This document shows, piece after piece, positions 60,050-64,000 of a DNA stretch of 64,000 nucleotides. This DNA comes from Diphasiastrum complanatum (lineage: Eukaryota; Streptophyta; Lycopodiopsida; Lycopodiales; Lycopodiaceae). The DNA is taken from positions 7,514,713-7,578,712 of the forward strand of contig CM055100.1 of NCBI GenBank assembly GCA_029204225.1. Reading direction: 5' to 3'. Within the stretch, counting starts at the first letter, position 1; each line of letters starts with the position of its first letter. The translations under genes were made by a program, and so were the position numbers. The notes beneath the pieces were generated by a model. The model ran no database searches. It saw only the letters and a list, made by a program, of their open reading frames with translations, and was not told the origin of the DNA.

Positions 60050-60376
60050 AAGGTTAAGAATAGGATATTTTGGCCCAAGCTCACAGGCGTTGATATTGGC
60101 AACTTAGCTGAAGACATGGTCACCAACTGTCGTGTATTCTACTAGAAGCACCATGGCAACCCTGATCACGACGTCAGATATTTTGCGGACAATTGCGGCC
60201 TGGTAGCATTTCTGACAGAATGCAAGGGTTTTTGGGATCGAGGGCTACCCCCAATAGCCCTTGATAGCAATAAACCATTGCGAACACAAGAAGACCACAT
60301 CAGCATAGCAAGGGTTTATTATCGCGCTGCACTCACTTCAGCCTTGTACGTTGATATGTGGAGCTATGGAAACTAA
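60050..60376 (+). pseudogene. unclassified retroelement-linked ORF, copy C (core domain)
   Basis: Frame 60,062-60,376 with one internal stop reads IFWPKLTGVDIGNLAEDMVT, HDVRYFADNCGLVAFLTECK, then FWDRGLPPIALDSNKP and HISIARVYYRAALTSALYV. It aligns with copy A across F..+..L+A......WD..LPP+A.D.NKP...........AR+Y++A. Most other positions differ, so this is a separate, older lineage of the same protein family. Confidence 0.55.
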
Positions 60377-60439
60377 GTTAAGAAACTTTGAAGTTCTAAA
60401 TCCTAAGTTAGAAGTTCTAGAAAGGCTAGAAATAGATTA

Positions 60440-60960
60440 GTCCCATAAGTTAGTGGATGTTTATGGAAGACCCTCATTGCCATAAAAGGAGAGGTATTTG
60501 CCTTGTAAATAACACTTTGAGATTATGCTAAATTGCTCTCTATTTAAGAAATCATTCTATTTCTTTGTGTTCCCATTGGAAGGTGTGTAGCTTGAGGGAA
60601 GGTGCTCGGGCCTCCTCTTGCCTCCTTTCATTGGTTTTTATTTTGACATGTTTTTAATCGCTTTACGCTTAGTTTAGCCGCATTCTATCATTCTCAATCC
60701 CTTTGGGTGTTAATCTAGGATTTAGTATAATCACCTTGCTAGTTGGGTAAGCCTTAGTAAGGTTTTGTATTTTGTCATCTTAGGTAGTTTCATTTCCGTT
60801 CTGAGCACTAGTTGGGTAAGCCTTAGTGCTTTGTCATTGTTTTCCGCATTTTTGTTTGAAGCTTGGTAGAAACTTAGAAAGTGGACGATCCTCTCTATAC
60901 TACACCGCATCGTGAGTAGATCTAGCCAACACGTGCAAACAAGATTTACTTCCAACATTA
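60440..60960 (+). mobile_element. putative LTR downstream of copy C
   Basis: The ORF end is followed by promoter-like CCATAAAAGGAGAGG (about 60,478-60,492), a short leader and a T-rich stretch, with the direct repeat GTTGGGTAAGCCTTAGT (about 60,742 and 60,811). This placing resembles copy A followed by its LTR. No partner or primer site was found, so the limits are approximate. Confidence 0.35.
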
Positions 60961-61525
60961 GGCAAATATTCACCTCCTACTATCGCTACATCTCCATTTA
61001 ATATCTGCGTTGCCTTAGCCGATGATTGTCATCTCTCCTCTTGTTCATGATTATGCCCCTCTCCTTCATGCTGCCTGCTACCTTGTCTCTCTCCTCCATC
61101 AGTTCCTCTCTTCATAATTACTTCTGACTAATGATCTGGAGCTAGTGATCCACCTCTATCTCTCATCATTGATCAGCCAACCAGTGCTCCTACCTTCATT
61201 CATGTCTTTGTTGCCTCCTTCAGTCTATCTACGTTGCATGAGACCTTCCAATTCATTTCCCATGCTCTTTCACCTTCTTAGCTACCTTCTAATGATACAC
61301 ATGCCATTGTTCTCTCATTCTAGCTGTTAGCACCTACCATTTTCCTCCTGTTCGATGTGCTCCAATCTACCTTGTTGTTCCTTGTCTGCTCGCCATGCAC
61401 TATTTATGCACCTGCTTGTCCCTATATGTGTCTGCTCAATTTTCGACCAAATTTTCCAAGTTCTTCGAATGCAACCAAACTTCATACAAGCCATCATCTG
61501 CATACTCTGAACCCAAATCTGCACT

Positions 61526-62258
61526 TTGAACTATTGTTACTACCATCCAACCCTTGTTATCCACTATTTTTTGCGTTTTCATCACTTTTTACCTTTTCCA
61601 CCATTTTTTCTACTTTTTCGCACTTTAACTATCACCGCTAACATGACCTCCTCATCTTCTAATGACTCTGGCACCAAGCAGATGATCCAGCAAAAAATAC
61701 CATCAGCCACCCAGATTTGGCCCTTGCCTTCTAATGCCTTGATTAAACCTTGGCTTCATATTAATGGCTCACTTCTTATAGCAATGGATTTTTACCAAGC
61801 GCTTTTCAGCTTTGACATTAACATGGGCCTCGCCCTTCATGCTTACGCCACCTGGGATGCGCCGAAGTCACGTTTCTCTTTCTTGTACCAGGGTACCACG
61901 TACAAGGTATGCATTAACGTGGACTCGATGGTTAGAGTCGACATTAGAGTCCGGTGACCGCCAGCCCATCTCTCATTGTCAGACAAAAGCCCTGATAAAA
62001 CCTTTCGTCACCCAAACTGCACCAGAAATTCTGATCCAAACTAACAATGGGTACTTGATAGAGGCTATCACGGAACCAGTCATTCAAGCGGCTGCGCATT
62101 CGTTGAACAACTATCTGGTTGTTTCAACATTTCGCAAGGACAGAATCCAGTCCACGCTGCTGCATCAGATTGTGGAGTCTTTCTTGGGATTCTCTGGTCC
62201 CACGGTTGTGCCATACGATTGGCATGCCAACAATCTCCATCAAACCCAACACATGTGA
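61526..62258 (+). pseudogene. unclassified retroelement-linked ORF, copy D (N-terminal part)
   Basis: From ATG 61,642 the frame reads TSSSSNDSGTKQMIQQKIPS, ATQIWPLPSNALIKPWLHIN, AMDFYQALFSFDINMGLALH and KSRFSFLYQGTTYKVCINVD to a stop at 61,957. A frameshift then leads to ALIKPFVTQTAPEILIQTNN, GYLIEAITEPVIQAAAHSLN and RKDRIQSTLLHQIVESFLGF, ending at 62,258. The second part aligns with the N-terminal part of copy B (AITDPAIQAATHLLNN; LHRIVES). A pyrimidine-rich, gene-free leader of about 650 bp separates it from the putative LTR before it, so an alternative reading is a gag-like first ORF. Confidence 0.5.
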
Positions 62259-62389
62259 GCATATCGCAGCAGGCCCCCTACTGTGTAACTTTGCATGTGC
62301 ATTTCTCGAGGTGAAAGTGCATGGGTTCCACTGTTTAGCATTTTATCATCCATAATGCCACACACTAACCTCTATCCTCCATCTACCGC

Positions 62390-62500
62390 ATCCACGTCTG
62401 CCCAACCTACACCTAGAGAGCTCAAAATTACCTTTACTTAAGGATTTGGTAAATATATCAGCTATATGTCTTGTTATGCTACAATGAGTCACATCCACAT
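62390..62500 (-). pseudogene. Ty1-copia RNase H C-terminal relic
   Basis: The minus strand reads DVTHCSITRHIADIFTKSLS then KGNFELSRCRLG, the end of a copia polyprotein (..HIADI.TK.L....F...R..LG). Confidence 0.65.
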
Positions 62501-62566
62501 TGTCATGCCGCCATGACTAATCTCAGATTATTATCTTGCTAGGATGTCAATAGCCCTACCTTGGTC

Positions 62567-62972
62567 TGTAACTTAATTAAGATTAAGAGACGTTTGGGGC
62601 CCTCATGTGTATGTGGTCATCATTAATGGTTGGAGGCCTAAAATCTAGATGGTGGATTTTTATGGGTCTATCGGTGAGTCACAGGGAAACTGGGATGTGT
62701 CCAATGAGGTGTCGTAGTGGACTACTAGTGGTGCATGGGCCTTGGAGGGTATAAGTATACCCGTTGAGCTTGCACTAGTGTATGCTTGATTTGGATGTTA
62801 ATAGCTACATCCTGCTGGTGTGACTCCTCAAATTCTTGTGAGTGATTGATCCATAGCTTGGGGCCTAGATCCGTTCGATCTAGGTTTGGTTGGGTTGGTT
62901 TGTCCACCATCCGATTCCCTTGTGTTGCTTTGTTGCAACTTGCTTAGCTATTGTATCCTTGGTGAGGGGCTT
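62567..62972 (+). mobile_element. LTR fragment, same family as 5,950-6,379
   Basis: Shares blocks such as GGGCCCTCATGTG, TGGGTCTATCGGTGAGTCA, TGGTGCATGGGCCTTGGAGG and GGTTGGTTTGTCCACCATCC in the same order as the copy at 6 kb. It breaks off at GGGGCTTTAC, just before where the primer site would be, so only an LTR fragment remains. Confidence 0.8.
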
Positions 62973-63799
62973 TACGTGCATATGTCTTTTGATGGCAATC
63001 TCCTATTATAACCTTGATGGAGATTTCTTGTAACAGTAGTAAGCATTCCGGCTACTAGTTATAGCTCGTTCATGCTTATGTACGGTTTTGAGCCTAGATC
63101 GCCCATAGCAGTTGAAACTCGATCGATCAAATTTTAGAAAGTAGCATATTTTCTGCACGACTTCTTATTTTCCCTTTTGTTTTCCATCTTTCTTAATTTC
63201 TTTTTAGAATAGGCATTTACACATTCACTCGCCATTCTTGCCATCCCTTCTCTCATCTATATTTTAGAAGGGCTATAAAATTGATGATGAAAAGCCCATC
63301 TTCTCTAGAACCCTCATCATTTTTAAATTGTGTTGGAGATTAAGCTCACAGTTTCCTCCTTGGTGTTTCAATTCATTCAAGATTCTTCTTTCACATTCTT
63401 GATCCTTGAATTAATCGTTGATCTAGGGTCAAATGCAATATCCTTAGGTTTTATGTCTACTCATCTCATACTTGTAGGAATTATAGTTGTTTGTTTTGCT
63501 ATTCTACATATTTAGTCGTGTTTCTTAACACAGATCGTAGTATCTACAAAACTACTTTCATTCTGTGTGCAGAATAATGCCTAGTAAAATACACAGGTTT
63601 CTGTGCAACAAAACCAACATTGAGATCCAACCTGGCGCCATGTCAGATCAGGGGTCCCGACGTGGGTGACTTCCCTCCAAGCAAGCCGCCCGACATACAT
63701 CCTCATCTCCGAAACAAAGGGTATCCATTCCTGTCAATCTCTACATTCGAATGTCATTTCAAATCATTTGAAGAAGATCAAAAGACCTGGCCATCTTGG
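62973..63799. other. spacer, no supported gene
   Basis: Near 63,633 TGGCGCC occurs, a word found in some LTR primer sites, but no LTR border is next to it. Confidence 0.4.
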
Positions 63800-63945
63800 A
63801 CTACTTCAACCATCAAATCACTTGATTACTTCGATGATCGACCGAAGTATCCAAAGTATTTGACTCATCCGACTACTTCGGCGATCGAGTCATCCAACTA
63901 ATTCGACGATCAACTCATTCGACTACTTCGACTCCATCGAGTCAT
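63800..63945. repeat. degenerate ACTACTTCGA..ATCGA..CATC repeats
   Basis: Words CGACTACTTCG, GATCGA and AGTCATCC recur about every 30-36 bp with substitutions. The open frame across this stretch reflects the repeat. Confidence 0.55.
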
Positions 63946-64000
63946 CCATATACACATTGTATAGATGTCATTGTACATCAAATATTTGTAAAGTACATTC

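Overview
The window is nuclear DNA of a land plant with a large, repeat-rich genome. Two intron-containing genes of plant type sit among many plant LTR retrotransposons (Ty1-copia with a tRNA-iMet primer site, and Ty3), CACTA and hAT DNA transposon remains, very long CT/GT/CA microsatellites and AT-rich degenerate repeats. The sequence does not fix the species. A fern, lycophyte or gymnosperm would fit the TE-filled introns and mixed decayed elements, but that is inference. No rRNA gene, canonical tRNA gene or CRISPR array was seen.

Region by region. 1-8,254 (minus): nine exons of a SET-MYND (SMYD-class) lysine methyltransferase gene whose 3' end lies beyond base 1; its introns hold a 708-bp hAT-type MITE, a GC-rich transposon end and an LTR fragment with a primer-binding site. 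9,000-16,300: remains of Ty3 elements (RT fragment, integrase C-terminus, an LTR), an unclassified TE-linked ORF, a telomere-like tract, a possible PEP-carboxylase-like fragment and a CT-rich minisatellite. 17,200-19,560 (minus): a decayed retroelement with two gag-like modules in a row. 20,600-21,720: CA microsatellite and AT-rich degenerate repeats. 22,240-25,787 (plus): a two-exon gene for a coiled-coil RING E3 ligase of the MIP1/RF298 type.

28,270-32,436: a complete but non-autonomous copia element (701-bp LTRs, 5-bp TSD) with only Gag and a protease-like region. 32,463-33,700 (minus): CACTA transposase remains. 36,400-37,360: a broken multi-exon ORF. 38,259-43,474: a very young copia element (two 682-bp LTRs that look identical, TSD CCTTA) with an intact 1,008-codon ORF that has Gag, protease, RT and RNase H but no integrase. 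43,494-46,192: two long CT microsatellites, a cluster of GCCAC/GTGGC palindromes and a second AT-rich degenerate repeat field. 48,300-53,200: hairpins, tandem tRNA-like SINE units, a pseudogene and two arrays of small hairpins with changing arms. 54,600-63,960: nested Ty3 and copia remains and three more copies of the unclassified ORF family, ending in an LTR fragment matching the one at 6 kb.

Only the SET-MYND and RING genes look like working host genes. The rest is mobile DNA in several stages of decay. The most unusual items are the integrase-less but intact and recent copia element, and a family of unclassified retroelement-linked proteins seen in four places (12.5, 56-58.9, 60.1 and 61.6 kb).
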